From NCBI GenBank assembly GCA_011319805.1, contig SJRY01000293.1, positions 1 through 64,000 on the forward strand: a stretch of 64,000 nt of DNA. The letters are read 5' to 3'. Below, piece after piece: positions 21,937-33,863 of this stretch. The DNA is from Macrocybe gigantea. Taxonomy: Eukaryota > Basidiomycota > Agaricomycetes > Agaricales > Callistosporiaceae. The translations under genes and the position numbers were made by a program. Under the pieces are notes generated by a model that saw nothing but the letters and a program-made list of their open reading frames with translations, made no database searches and was not told the origin of the DNA. Numbering within the stretch: position 1 is the stretch's first letter; each line of letters begins with the position of its first letter.

Positions 21937-24900
21937 GATGTGCAATTCTTGGTCTTCTTCCCTCTTGTCATAATCCTTTTATCCTGGTTTGCAGTCTTCT
22001 TTAGGAAGTGGTCTAGAGCTTGCTGCGCATTCCCCAGTTCTTTCTCTTTGATTCATGTGTTCTCTTCATGTCCATATCCTTTCCATTTGACCAGGAATAG
22101 CATTCCCCTTCCTTGTTTCTTCCTTTTTAGAATTTCTTCTATCTCATACTCTTCTTCATCATTTATGATTTCGAGGGGTGGTGGTGATAGTCACTCTTGT
22201 ATCTTGAAACGGGGTCCTTTGTAAGGCATGAGCAGTGTTTCATTGAACATGGGGTGTATCAGCTGCCATGATGCTGGGAGTTCCAGGCGATATGCCGAGG
22301 CTCCTTTCTTTTCAACCACCTTGAATGGTCCATATCGGAGTGCCGATAACTTCTTTGATGGTCGATTGACTGTGATATTGGTGGCTTCTAGCCATACTCT
22401 ATCCCCTTTCTTGTATTCACAGGCTGGTCTTCACCTCGCATCGTAATTGTCTTTGGCTCGTATTTGTGCATACTGCAGTGCAGCGTTTGCTTCTTTCTAT
22501 ATTTGGTTCATTCTTTTGATGAAGTCCTTCACTGCCAGGTTATTCCCTTCTGTCATCTGTGGTTCTTCCTTCCAGGGGTGCATTCCATAGTTGAGGTAGA
22601 ATGGTGTCTCCTTTGTTCCCTGGTGTGCTTTGTCATTGTACTAGTATTCTGCGATTGCTATCCATTCTGCCCAATCATCCTGTAAGTTGTTTGTGAAGCT
22701 TCTGAGGAAGGCTTCTATTTCTTGGTGGGATCGTTCTGCCTGTCTATCTATCTGTGGGTGATAGGCCATTGATAAATTTTGCTTTATTCTGAGTAATTTT
22801 AGAAGCACTGTCATGAATCTTGCTGTGAATTGGGGTCCTCAATCACTGATGATCTTTCGTGGGATTCTGTAAAGCCCCACACATTGTCTCCATATAGTCA
22901 TGCAAGACCTTCTACTGTGAGTTCGGTCTTTGTGGAAACTAGGTGGATCATCTTGGTTAGGCGGTCTGTGACTGCGGCGATAGCATTAAAGCCATTCGAG
23001 CTAGGTAGCAGTCCTATAAGGTCTACTCCGATATCTTCCCATGGTTACTGTGGAACCTCATGCGGGTGTAGGGGTGCATGTTTCTTTTGTCGGATGATTT
23101 TGTTTTGCTGATATATTTCACATCCATTGACATACTTCTTGATGTCCATTAACATTGATGGCTACCAATAGGTGTGGTTTATGAGCTCATGCATGCAGTA
23201 TTGTCCTGGGTGTCCTCCGATGGGTGTGTCATGGTGTTCAAACATGATGTCTTCCTTCAGTTTATTGTCTGGAGGAATGTAGATTTTTCCTCCTATGTAT
23301 ATGATATGGTCTTCTTCTGTGAACCAGTGTGGTTTTTCCTTCAGTCCTATTATTACAATCATCTCCCTTTGTGTGCATTGTCGAATTTGTTCTATCCTTG
23401 AGAATTTGATCATCGTGATTCCTCTTGTTTGTATTGCCTTATTATTTTCTGCTTCTTTTCTTCATGGGTATTTGTCCTCGAGCATCATAAATTCAAAGTC
23501 TTGTTTATTATTCTCTTCCAGATGTTGAATGAATGCTGCTTCTTTGATCATTTGTATATCGTCCTTCTCTGCTAGGTTTTCTTCATATTCTGCCATCTGT
23601 GACAGGACATCTGCTTTTCCATTGGCCTTTCCTGGTATGTGTCCTAGTTCATAGTCATACTCCTGTAATTTCAGGTACTAGCTGATCTGTCTCGAATTGA
23701 GTTGCTATGGTTTCCAGAAATATGATAGGTTTTTGTGATCTGTCAATATTTCAAACTTCTCTCAAGCTTCAAGGAGGTATTGTCTCCATGTCTTTTGTAC
23801 GACCATTATCACAAGAAGTTCCTTGTCATAGATTTTATAGTTTTGCTCTGCTGGGGTCATGCATCTTGAAATGAATGTGATTGGGTGCCATAGTCCTTTC
23901 TGCTGTTGTGATAGTACTGCTCCGATGGCATATCCTGAGGCATCCATTTCGACTTGGAATTTTCCTTCTGTTTATGGTAGTGCTAGAATGGGTGCTGAGG
24001 TTATATATCGAATCAGCTCTTTGAAAGTGTCCTGTTGCTTGTCTGTCCACTGGAATGTTTTGTTTCCAGTCAGCTCCATCAGGGGTTTAGTGATCTTTGC
24101 CTATGTAAAAGTTTGTGAATCCCAAGAACTTTTGTAGTTCTTTCTTCGTCTTTGGAGTTGGCCAGGATTGTACGGCTGTGATCTTCTCTGGTTCCATTTC
24201 TACCTTCCCTTCTCCTATGATGTATTCTAGTACTGGGACTTTTGATGATTCCCAGATGCATTTCAGTCCTTTGATAAAGAAGTCATTCTTGTTCAGTATT
24301 TCCATGACTTCTATGGTGTTCTTTTGGAGTTCCTCTCATGTTCGTCTGATGATTATGATGTTATCCATATAGATTATGCACACTCTTCTTCGTATTTGGT
24401 CTTGGAAGGGGCTTGCCATCATTCGGCTAAAAGTGCCTGGTGCATTGCACTGCCCAAAGTACATAACTGTTGGTTCGAAGAGTCCTCTTGCTGTTAGGAA
24501 GGCTACCTTCTATTTGTCCCCTTTCTAGATGCGCATGTTATTATATCCCCAGATAATATCAATCTTGCTAAAGTACTTTGCTTCTTGTAGTATGTCAAGG
24601 AGCTTGCTAATACGTGGTAGTGGGAACTTGTCCTTGACCATATATTTGTTTATTTCCTGGTAGTCTTGGATTAGCCATTTGCTTCCGTCCTTCTTATTGC
24701 GAAAAAAACAGGGTGCTATATAAGATGATTTCAATAGGCATATCTTTCCTATTCTTAGTTCTTCTTTGACAAAGGCATCTAGTTCCTCTAGTTCCTTCTG
24801 TGTAATTGGATAGACCTTGCTTGGTATCATTTTGGGTGCATCTTTCATTAAGTTTATTTCGTGGTCCCATTCTTTGTAGTCTGGTAAATGATCAAAGTTC

Positions 24901-25333
24901 TTCTCCTTGAAGAGGTGTTTGAATCTGATCAGATATGAGGGTATCTGGATTCCTGTCTTATCGCTGGCTGTAGTTTTCACTGGTTCAGCCATCTTCTGTA
25001 TCTTAATCATCTGGTGGTTTATTTTGCACATTTTAGGGCATCTGTCAAAGACAACTTCTCCTGTCCTCCATTTGATTGTTGGGTTGTGGTAGACAAGCCA
25101 GTCATATCCTAGTAGCATGTTGGTCTTTCTAATATTGAGTATGATGGCTTCCATGTACTCCTTGTATCCTTTAATGTCGATGTAGACCTCCGCTACTCAG
25201 TCTGCTGTTTTCTAGTAGTTGGGTAATCTGTTTGCATTTATGATTGGAATCTTCTTGATTTGTCATATCTTCAGCCCTGTTTTTGCTACTATCGCGGTGT
25301 TGATGCAGGTCCTATCTGCTCTGCTATCAACTT
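21937..25333 (-). pseudogene. gypsy-1 pol: protease, RT, RNase H, integrase, chromodomain (broken)
   Basis: Minus order: the protease start near 25330 reads DSRADRT where gypsy-2 has DSGADRT. LLGYDWLVYHNPTIKW is near 25100. RT follows, with YMDD near 24360 (compare gypsy-2 58980). RNase H has MDASGYAIGAVLSQ near 23930. The integrase zinc region is near 23220 (HHDTPIGGHPGQYCMHEL), and the core has a CGA to TGA stop at 22839-22841 next to SD-GPQ. The C-terminal chromodomain near 22180-22050 (EEILKRKKQGRG ... LFLVKWKGYG) is better preserved here than in gypsy-2. Many stops and shifts; dead. Confidence 0.88.
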
Positions 25334-25661
25334 TCAGGGCTGGGAAGTCAGCCACCTAAGATCAAACCCAATGTATGACCCTTCTTCCCTGCTCTTGCTG
25401 TAATCCTATGCTCCTGAAATGTTCACTAGTATCATACGTTCATAATTCTACTTGATTTATATTTTTAAGAGGTGTCTCTGTAGAGCTATGAATTTTTTTC
25501 TCCACAGTGCCCGAATTTGAGCCCAGACCGTAAAGTCAGTCACAGCTAGTCACAGCGCCTGTTTCAGCCCCCTCCCGCTGCCTGCTGCCACTCACTCGCA
25601 CCACAACATTGGGAATCATCATCGGTATGTCTTTCTTTACAATATCAGGCAAAAGAGCTAT

Positions 25662-25905
25662 CTAAATCCTAGTTTTACGTGGTGGATTACAACGAACTGC
25701 AGCAAGAATCTCCATTGCACCACTGTCCTGCCTCAAGTTCACCTCAGATGCCTCATCTATGGGTGTGTTCAGATGCGGATGCTGCTTGGCAGGCTCAGCC
25801 TGGTGTTTTCGAACAATAGGGCAAGGCTTCGGTCTCAGTTTGGGGGGTTCTTCGTGAGTGGATCCAACTGATAGATTATCAGACTCATCTAACTCTGTTT
25901 CAGGC
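25662..25905 (-). pseudogene. pogo transposase C-terminal end
   Basis: About 80 residues, TELDESDNLSVGSTHEEP to PPRKTRI-stop (TAG at 25662-25664). This is the end of the transposase whose main part is 32418-33863. The two were one gene before LINE A3 entered, leaving the shared bases ACTCTGTTTCAGGC on both sides. Acidic and basic low-complexity tail with no catalytic residue. Confidence 0.8.
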
Positions 25906-26105
25906 GTATCGCTTCTCTTTCCACAACCCCCACTTGTAAACAACTGTAAACAACTCTCACAAATCGCACTCCTCGTTCTACGGTGACGACACTTGGGACG
26001 ATCTTCGATCAGGTTGCAGATCCGGATACCTATATCCTTGAGCACTCCCCGTTTCTAAAATCGCGAAAATCGGCTGAAAATCCACCGATTTATTAGAGTT
26101 CTTCG

Positions 26106-27296
26106 ATGAGCGACGATCCGCTCAACATTGTCGGCGGCGGTGGACCTCCACCGCTAAATCCCCACCTGGGTCGGACCTCCTCTGGTCCTTCTCGATCCTC
26201 TGCTCCACCCCCAGCTCGCTCTGGAGACAAGAGCCTCCTCTTTCAAAGCGGCGACGGCCTTATGGACACCGACGATGCTGGCCCTTCTAACACTGGCGGG
26301 TCTGCCGAACCCACTGTGCCCCCTTCTCCGTCGATGCTGTCCACTGAGGCAGCTTACAATGACAATTCTATCAGGATAGCGATCTTTCCAGAAGGGCATC
26401 GGTTCCTTCACGGTGAAGTGAAGGCTGCTACCGAGTCCCTCGCTGCCCTCAAGGATTGGATCCTTAAGGTCGGCAAAGCCTCTGTCTCCATCCCGGCAGG
26501 CTACCAGTTTGCCATCGCTGATTGCAGCCCTGGTCGCTACTGCTGGCGATGTTAACATGTTTTCCGTCCCTACATTGGAGGGACCTCAGCATCAACTCGG
26601 TGCGCGCTTGCAGAGTATTGTGAACGCGCACCTTCCTAGTCGCGGGAAGTCGACCCGCTTTGCCGACCCTGCCACTCACCACTCTCCTTCCGGTACTGTG
26701 CGACCAGAGGACTCTCGTTCGAATCAGGGCGCTCCCCCTCCAAGGCCGGCTCGGAACCCTAACCGTCCTCCTCCACCCCCTCGCGCGCGATCTCGATCCC
26801 GGACTCCTGGACGTGGACTGCCCCCCCGGTCAATAGGGCTACTCGCCCATCTTCCGGCAAGCGCTCTTATGCGCAAGCCTTGGCCCAACCGGCCAATACT
26901 CCCGCCGAAGCTATCGTAGCTCTGGCAAAAACATTTCCACACCTCCCTGCTGAGAAGATTGTTTCCTTGCAAAAGGAAGCAACCGGGGAGTCATCAGGAC
27001 CGCCTAAGAAGAAGGCGAAGTCCACCTCTCACGGACCGTCCCGTCGTAATGTCCGGGTCAGTTACTCTTTTCTGGCTGACAACGATTCTGTTGCCGCCGG
27101 AGCTCTCCTTAATGCCCTTAATAGGGCATTGACCACTGGTAAGTCCTGGATTCGATGCGAATCTATCCAGGATCATTCCGCCTCCTCGTTCTCTTGCTTG
27201 ATGATGAGGGTGGCTTCTCCGAAAGACCTCAGCATTTTGCATGAGGCCGCTCTCCGCTGTGCTCCGGCAGGATCTACTGTTGAGCTCGCAATCCCG
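26106..27296 (+). pseudogene. LINE A3 ORF1, truncated at SINE-I
   Basis: ATG at 26106 (MSDDPLNIVGG). The first ~140 residues are in frame, then a shift near 26520 moves to a second frame (VATAGDVNMFSVPTLEGPQ ... the proline/arginine-rich stretch near 26750-26810), and a shift near 26850 moves back (AQPANTPAEAIVALAK). The frame then stays open to ELAIP at 27295, where SINE-I begins. The three zinc knuckles are lost. Confidence 0.85.
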
Positions 27297-28497
27297 GGGG
27301 CTGGTTGGCATAGCGGTAAACGCGAGTCAGGTAGTCCTGTGGCTGTGGCAAGCCACGAAGCCGCGGGTTCTAGTCCTGGAGGTAGCATCTTCAGGTTTGC
27401 ATTCGGAAGTGTCCGGAGCTGGTTCCACGTGACGCAGGCAGGAAGTATCACGACCCTGTGACAGTTGTTCCCACGAGGGAGGTGACTTGGTCATGTGACT
27501 AAGCAGCTGGCACGTGACGTAAGCTGGGTTATGCGTCACACATGTGACTTACCCCACTATGTGGGTCAAGTGTCACATGACCCTAACTCACGTGCAAGCA
27601 TGTGATCCCCGATCTAAAAGTGTAGGGGCCGAAAGGATAAGGGATTATACCGGGAATTGGGCTGATAACCACCCGATGGCGTTTGAGCCAACAGGGCACC
27701 CGGTACCATGTGAGCTGCCTGAAGTAGGGGTCCACGGAGGTTAGTCATGGCGCAGTATGCTTTGGCGGAAGTAGATCCAGACCCGTTCAGCTAAGGGCTT
27801 CCCCTGTGGAAACCTGTCATGGGAGGACCATGGACCTTGCTGTGATATCGGAGGCCAGTCTGGCAGGCACATGGCAAGACAGAGACCTTGGACAGATGGG
27901 GATCCACGCCCTAAGGGGCATCAGCGAACCATCTGCCAGAGGACGGGAAGGCAGGACTGGGGGTCGCGCCCCAGACACTGCTGGGCCGTAGCAAGGCTGG
28001 ACAGTCTCCAGTCCTTGGCTCGAGAGACCTAACTCCTCTGTCGGTGGCCCTGGGATAATACACCCAGGTTGCCGCTTAAGTTGAATCCGAAGTGCGAACT
28101 CCTGGGTTCCGTGGGACTCTGGGGACCCCAGTGTGTAGGTGAAAGTCCATGCCGACCTACTTGGCAGGCTTAAACGGTTCCCCTTGGCGTGGATGGCCTT
28201 GGGGTGCAAGTATCGGACAAAAAGCCTTAATCCGGCAGACCGCAGCTGAGTAAGACGGTACCATCCCTGAGTCCACACCCAATTTGGGGAGGCCTCGGCC
28301 GTTGGCAAGGGGGGGTCCACAGACCAAATAGGGAGGGTGTAAGCCCGACGGATGCACACTGGACCCACATAAGGAGTCCTAGGTTAAGGGTTCCCCTGGG
28401 CGTGGATGGCCCTGGGGTGAAAGTGCTGGACAATAGCCTTAATCTGGCAGACCCACCTAGGTAGCAGCCTCCCCCGCAAGGGGGGGGCTAAACTTCG
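27297..28497 (+). mobile_element. SINE-I, full body (1201 bp), inside LINE A3
   Basis: Same element as 10155-11354, nearly identical, opposite orientation. Starts GGGGCTGGTTGGCATAG with box A TGGCATAGCGG, then box B GGTTCTAGTCC near 27367. Palindromes of the GTCATGTGAC / CACGTGAC type cluster at about 27480-27610. Direct repeats lie at about 28178-28241 and 28391-28453. It ends GGGGCTAAACTTCG at 28497, directly followed by LINE ORF2. Confidence 0.85.
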
Positions 28498-31400
28498 TTG
28501 CCACCCCTGGCGAGCCTCTCTTTCTCGCTAATGCATACTCTGATGTGGATGCTAGTGCCATCCGTCTCTTGCATGATTGTGCAGAGCGTCCCGATTTCCC
28601 CAACTTGACTTATCTCGGAGGGGACTTCAATTGTCATTATGAACTCTGGGATGGAGTTCATAATTCGCAGCGCTCTCGAGGAGAGATGCTGTGTAATGCA
28701 GCTCTTGACCTCGGTCTAGAATGGTCGGAACCTAGTAATCCTGGACCGACTTTCATTTCACATAACCCGGAGCTTCGGCCCTTGGTTATCGACCTGATGT
28801 TCGTCCCCATCGATAGTGGGGATTGTCATCCTTGCATGATAGATGCTCTCAAGCTAACATCGGACCATGTACCGATGTCACTTGTACTGGACGTTCCTCT
28901 GCTAGACTTATCCATCCAGCGACGAACGTTAAGCAAAGACAGCGTGCCAGAGTTTACCTCCGATATTGCTGGTGATCTTCTCGGAATGGACAGTGTCCCT
29001 ATCGAGACTAACAACGACCTCGAGAGTGTCCTGTTGACACTATCGAAGGCCATTGATCGAGCCTGGAATCGACATTCTAAGGAATGTAAGCTCTCAAAAT
29101 GGAGTAAGGGTTGGTGGAACCAGCACTGCTCTGAGACTCTTGATACTTTCCAACAAACCCGGTCTGAAAGAGATCATCGCATCTGGCAGCGAGCTGTCAA
29201 AGATGCTAAACGTGCCTTCTTTGATCAACGGATCAAGGAAGTTGCAGAAAAGTCTCGTCGTCCATGGGATTTAGCTGCATGGACAAAACAGAGACCTCTA
29301 CCCGACTACGAAGCTATCTCTTTCCAGGGACAGCCTTGCAACTCTATCGAAGCGCTTTGGAGCACGCTTGATAAGTCTTATAACGCTGCATCTGACCGTG
29401 CAGTTAACTTGGACCGCCTCAATGACCTTGAAGCACATCCAGAGTGGGATTGGGTCCCGTTCTCTGCTACAGAGCTCCAAGAGTCCTTGGAGCCCTGTAG
29501 CAATACATCGGCTCTGGGACCAGATCATCTGTCTTGGAGCCATGTCAAGCAGCTTGTGAAATTCCCTCACATAGCTGCATTTATCTTAAACATTTCCAAT
29601 GCATGTTTAGACCTGGGGCATTGGCCCTCTTACTTCAAGCAGAGCTTGTCGGTTATTATTCCGAAGCCTGGCAAACCTGCATACGATACCCCAAAAGCCT
29701 TTCGTCCGATTGTGCTTTTGAACACCCTCGGCAAGCTTGTCAAAAAGATGCTGGCACGACGTATGCAATACGAAGTGACCAAGTTTGCTGTCTTCGATCC
29801 GAAGCAGTTCGGCGGTATCCGTCAGAATTCTACTGAGGATGCCGGAGTCTTCCTTACCCATATCATCCGTCAGGGATGGTCTAAGGGATTTAAAACGAGT
29901 GTCATTGCCTTTGATGTCGCTCAGTATTTCCCTTCACTTAACCATCGCATGTTAGTGAAGATTCTTCAACACGGAGGCTTTGCACGACAAGTGTCAAAGT
30001 TCTTTGAATCATACCTCGTCAGGCGCAAGACTTCTTACGCCTGGCGTAGTGCCATCTCTCCAGAGTTTGATGCCGACGTTGGAGTCGGTCAAGGCTCTGC
30101 ACTCTCTCCAGTATTGTCAGTGCTCTACTTAGCGCCAGTGCTGAAACTATATCAGAAAACTGGTGACATGCCAGTAATCATGTCATTCGTCGATGATGGA
30201 CTGATCATCGCTCAGTCCAAATCCACATCGGACAATGTTCCGAAACTGCAGAGGGCTTATGCTTCTGTGCATAACCTCTTCACTGACTTTGGTCTTGTTG
30301 TAGAACACAACAAGACTGAACTACAGCACTTTTCGCGCAATAGTATGGACCCTCGTCTGTCTATTGACTTGGGTTTCGCTCCATTTACGGGCAATACCCC
30401 ACTTCGACCCAAGGATATCTGGCGATACCTAGGTTTCTTTCTGGATGCGCGCCTTTCTTTTAAGGAGCATGTTCGGTTTTACGCTACGAAGGCCTTGACT
30501 ATGGCCAGAGCCTTCCAAATGTTGGGCAACTCTGTCCGGGGTTTATCTCCGCAACAGAAACGCATTCTCTACCTGTCGTGTGCGCGTCCGATCGCAACAT
30601 ACGGCTGTTTATTATGGAATTTCAATGGCATGCGTAATGTCGCACTATTGAAACAACTGCGCCAGATGCAGCGTAAAGCTTGCATTTGGATTAATGGACA
30701 GTTTCGCACCACTCCTGAGGGTGCGGCTGAGACAATGGCCTGTGTCGAACCCATCAGCGGGTTCATTCAAAGGCTGAAGGTCGGTCCTCTGCCCGCCTCG
30801 CCAATTCCAATCTGAGGCATGCCCTCAGATCCATTAGTACGCCCGCTTCAGTTGGGGGTGACCCATCTAAAGTGAGAAATCTCGCTTCTTTGTCAGACAG
30901 ACAGTGCTGCGCTTAAGTCCCCACTCAAGGATTTGGTGGATCTGAAACCACCACTCTTTCTAACCATGGATTATTTTGCTGATGCAAATAACCCGGGCAG
31001 GCGGCTTGTTGATGTGTTTGGCAGTCGCTTTGAGATCCGTAAGTTACTTGGCCGAGACGAGGACTCGGTCAAGGCTTACCGTGCATCACTGGATCAAACA
31101 CTTTCCCAGTGTTCGATCCAGCATGATTGCTCTTATGTGAGTAGTGATGGCTCCGTGCCTGCGAAAGCAGAAGTGCTACTTAAGCAGTCTGTGTCAGCTT
31201 CACGTGTTTATCGCGAGGGCAGGCTGGTCTCCGAGATTCGTCAGCCAGTTGGTAAATCAACGAGCGATGATGCTGAGCTTATTGGGTTGCGAATGGCAAT
31301 CCAAAAGGCTATCGCACAAGATGGAGTTAATTCTGTCGTGTGCTTTTTGGATTCGATGAATGCAATTAATCGCATCATCGATTGCAACCCTCACTCTGTG

Positions 31401-32013
31401 CAGTCGCATTCTATTGCACTTTGTGCATCACTTAAAGCTTGGCTCTCTGAGTCCGAGCAGCGCCGGATTGAATTCTGGCACGTCCCTTCCAAATGGAAGT
31501 GGGCAATACAAGTCGAGGCTCACGAGCTTGCCCAGGAGCCTGGATGTTCCCCTGGGGCGTCGTCCCCTTTATACCACCGATGGCCTTCGAAAGGAGGCTG
31601 ATGATGATATGCATAGCACTTGGTTCCAGAATTCTGGGAACAAGAAATACATTGGTGCTTCCACATTTCGTTTTCACGAAGCAGGAAAGCCAAATTCCTA
31701 TGAACGCCCCTCTCGTAAGAGAATGGGCTTCATGAAGTTAGTGACAGATAATGAGCTTTACGCTCGCTGCTCACGTCTTGCATGCGGCCACGCCCCGATC
31801 AATGCGTATCGGGCACGGTTTAATTTTGTCGAGAGCGATTTATGCTCTTGCGGACGAGGGGCTGAGGACTCCGTCCACGTCATGACTCAGTGCCGTAACT
31901 GGCACAGGCCAACCGAACGCCAGTTTGATGCCTTTGTGCATCACTGGTTCATTAAGTACCTGACATCTAATAAGGCTGCAGGTGCTTTTATTCCGGATCC
32001 AGGCGGCGGGTGA
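28498..32013 (+). pseudogene. LINE A3 ORF2, N-terminus replaced by SINE-I
   Basis: Joins at TPGEPLFLANAYSD, about 100 codons into ORF2, so the first endonuclease motif is gone. It is then open for about 770 residues through endonuclease (GGDFNCHYELWDG, SDHVPMSL), RT (FDVAQYFPSLN, VGQGSALSP, FVDDG near 30190) and thumb to a 1-base loss near 30780. The frame returns near 30910 and continues through RNase H (SSDGSVP, DDAELIGL, FLDSMNAI, WHVPSKWKW). A small insertion near 31540 shifts it, and the tail runs to TGA at 32011-32013. This is the longest RT frame in the window. Confidence 0.9.
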
Positions 32014-32417
32014 CTGCCGTTCTGTAGCGGAGATCGTCCGGGGCAACCTGGACAATCTTAAAACAGTTGGGTCAGTGACCGAAGCACTGACCAAGCGGTA
32101 TGCGAATCGCAAACTCTGCAACAGCATTGTTATAGGTCCTTTTGGACCTTTTATGTGGAATTGACCACAGCCGGCCCTTTGGGGCTGGGGGACAGTGCTC
32201 GAGCGAGTGAGTACGCGTGAGCTCAAGCCATATGGTTCGAGCGCGGGCACGAGAGAACAGGGCAGTGCAGCCCTCTATGTATTTTCCTTCAGTCTGGTTT
32301 GCCTCGGACTAGTCGTATCTATAGTAGGTACCTTGGTGTATTTACAAGCGGACTGCCACCGTGCACCGCTATATAAATTGTTGATTTAAAAAAAAAAAAA
32401 AAAACTCTGTTTCAGGC

Positions 32418-33863
32418 AATTGACGATGCCTTCCTCCACCAGCTTTCCTTGTGCCCTTCTCTGCAGCCTTCTTCGCCTTATTCTCAGCCTTTTTGCTCTT
32501 CTCCTCCTCCCTTCTCAAGGCCTTTTGCTGCAGCCTTCTCCTCATTCTGCAACCGTGTCATCTCATCCTTGTAGGCCTTCTTCTGCTCCTTGAGAATCGG
32601 TGCTGCCTCACGAAGCATTTCCTTCCATTTCTCATATTCAATGATGGTGCAAATGCATCGTTTGGAATTGCATTTCGATCCAATGGCCATATTCCTGTCT
32701 TTGCAAATGCTGACTTGATGGTGGTTTGCTTGAACGTGCGTGATCTCGCATTTGCATAGTATTGTAAGAGGTTTTTTTTCGTGATCGGGATATTATGCAA
32801 GCTGCTTGCAAGACTTTGGCCTTCCAGCATGAGGCTAAGGGAGCAAATACGCCAACATCACATGGCTGGAGTGCATGAGTAGTATGTGATGGAAGGCAGA
32901 CCACAATTATTCTTTGTTGAGCAGCAAATTTGCAGAATCGATACGTGCAATGGGAATTGTATCCATCAAGGATCAAAAGACGGTAACCATCTGTTCTATT
33001 CCATGCAGCAGACATTGGATGGAAGTCCTTTTCAAGCCAGAGGCTTCTGAGCTCCTGATCTGTCCATCCTCGTTCCAAAATAGAGATACTATGAAGAAAA
33101 TAGTATGAGAGTCACTTGCACGTAAATAAAGCAGTAGGTGGGCAGACCTTGCATTACATGTATTGTTCCGTCCCCATTCCAGATTATGGCGCTTTGCCTG
33201 GAACACGACACAAGGTGGAAGTGATGTTCCATCTGTGCATACTGTTTCAAGAATTGTGACAAGCTCGCGATCGCCTGCTTCAATATGCTGCACTGATTTC
33301 TGGTTGCAGTCAACTAATGCTGCAATCTGTTTACCGATTCCTAGCTGGATCCCTTTTTCATCTATATTGTATATACTCTCAGCTGGAATTTGGTATTTGA
33401 CGATGAGTTCTTCTACCATGTCAAAAAACTCTTTTACAGCAGCAGGATTTAGAGCCCGTGCATGACACTCTTCTAAGCTTTGGGTATAATGAATAGTGAA
33501 TTCTGGATGTCATTTTTTAAACCGATCATACCACGAAGCACCAACTTCCTTTCCGCAGATGTCAGATGCATGATCACAAAGAGTTTGTGGTGTAACTGGA
33601 AGTCCCTGCCGGCCCATTTCTTTCACCCACTTGACAAGAACTTCCTCCTCGGCGGGATTAAGCTTTTGCTGATGTGCATGAGCAGCTGTCCATGTTGGGA
33701 CACCATTGAAGCGGTTATTGAGTGTGCTCTGAGGCACTTGATAAATGACTGCAGCCTGGCGTATGGAGGTCTCTTTTGCATGAACTGCTGTGAGCGCAAG
33801 CTGAATACGTTCTTCGCATGTGAGTTCCTCAAGGTTGATTGTGCTCGAGGTACTGGAAGGCAT
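32418..33863 (-). pseudogene. pogo-like transposase (psq, CENP-B and DDE domains)
   Basis: Start ATG at 33863 (MPSSTSSTINLEELT). Residues ~15-60 are a psq-type helix-turn-helix (SIRQAAVIYQVPQSTLNNR). A CENP-B-type domain follows (LNPAEEEVLVKWVKEMGRQG to ASWYDRFKK). A CGA to TGA stop at 33510-33512 ends the first frame. The DDE part has IDEKG near 33360, LDGYNSH near 32965 and LQPCDVGVF near 32870, the three acidic residues of this class. Further shifts lie near 33110 and 32800. The tail (FAKTGIWPLDRNAIP, then Lys/Glu-rich) continues beyond LINE A3 at 25662-25905. Cut-and-paste enzyme, now inactive. Confidence 0.88.

Larger units (their letters stand above)
25906..32402 (+). mobile_element. 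LINE A3 with SINE-I in its middle (one insertion, one duplication)
   Basis: Plus strand, flanked by the target duplication ACTCTGTTTCAGGC (25892-25905 and 32404-32417). Order: 5' UTR 25906-26105; ORF1 26106-27296; complete SINE-I 27297-28497 in the same orientation; ORF2 from 28498 to 32013; A-type 3' UTR and poly(A) to 32402. Compared with A1, about 1060 bp (ORF1 end and ORF2 start) are replaced by SINE-I. It may be a tripartite template-switch product, or a later SINE-I insertion with a deletion. Confidence 0.88.

Noticed and set aside
27817..28368. 183-codon minus-strand open frame in SINE-I, also open for 148 codons in the other copy
   Set aside because: It is antisense to the element, has no motif, is broken in the two older copies (8050-8370, 47308-48251), and the two copies are too similar for conservation to mean anything.
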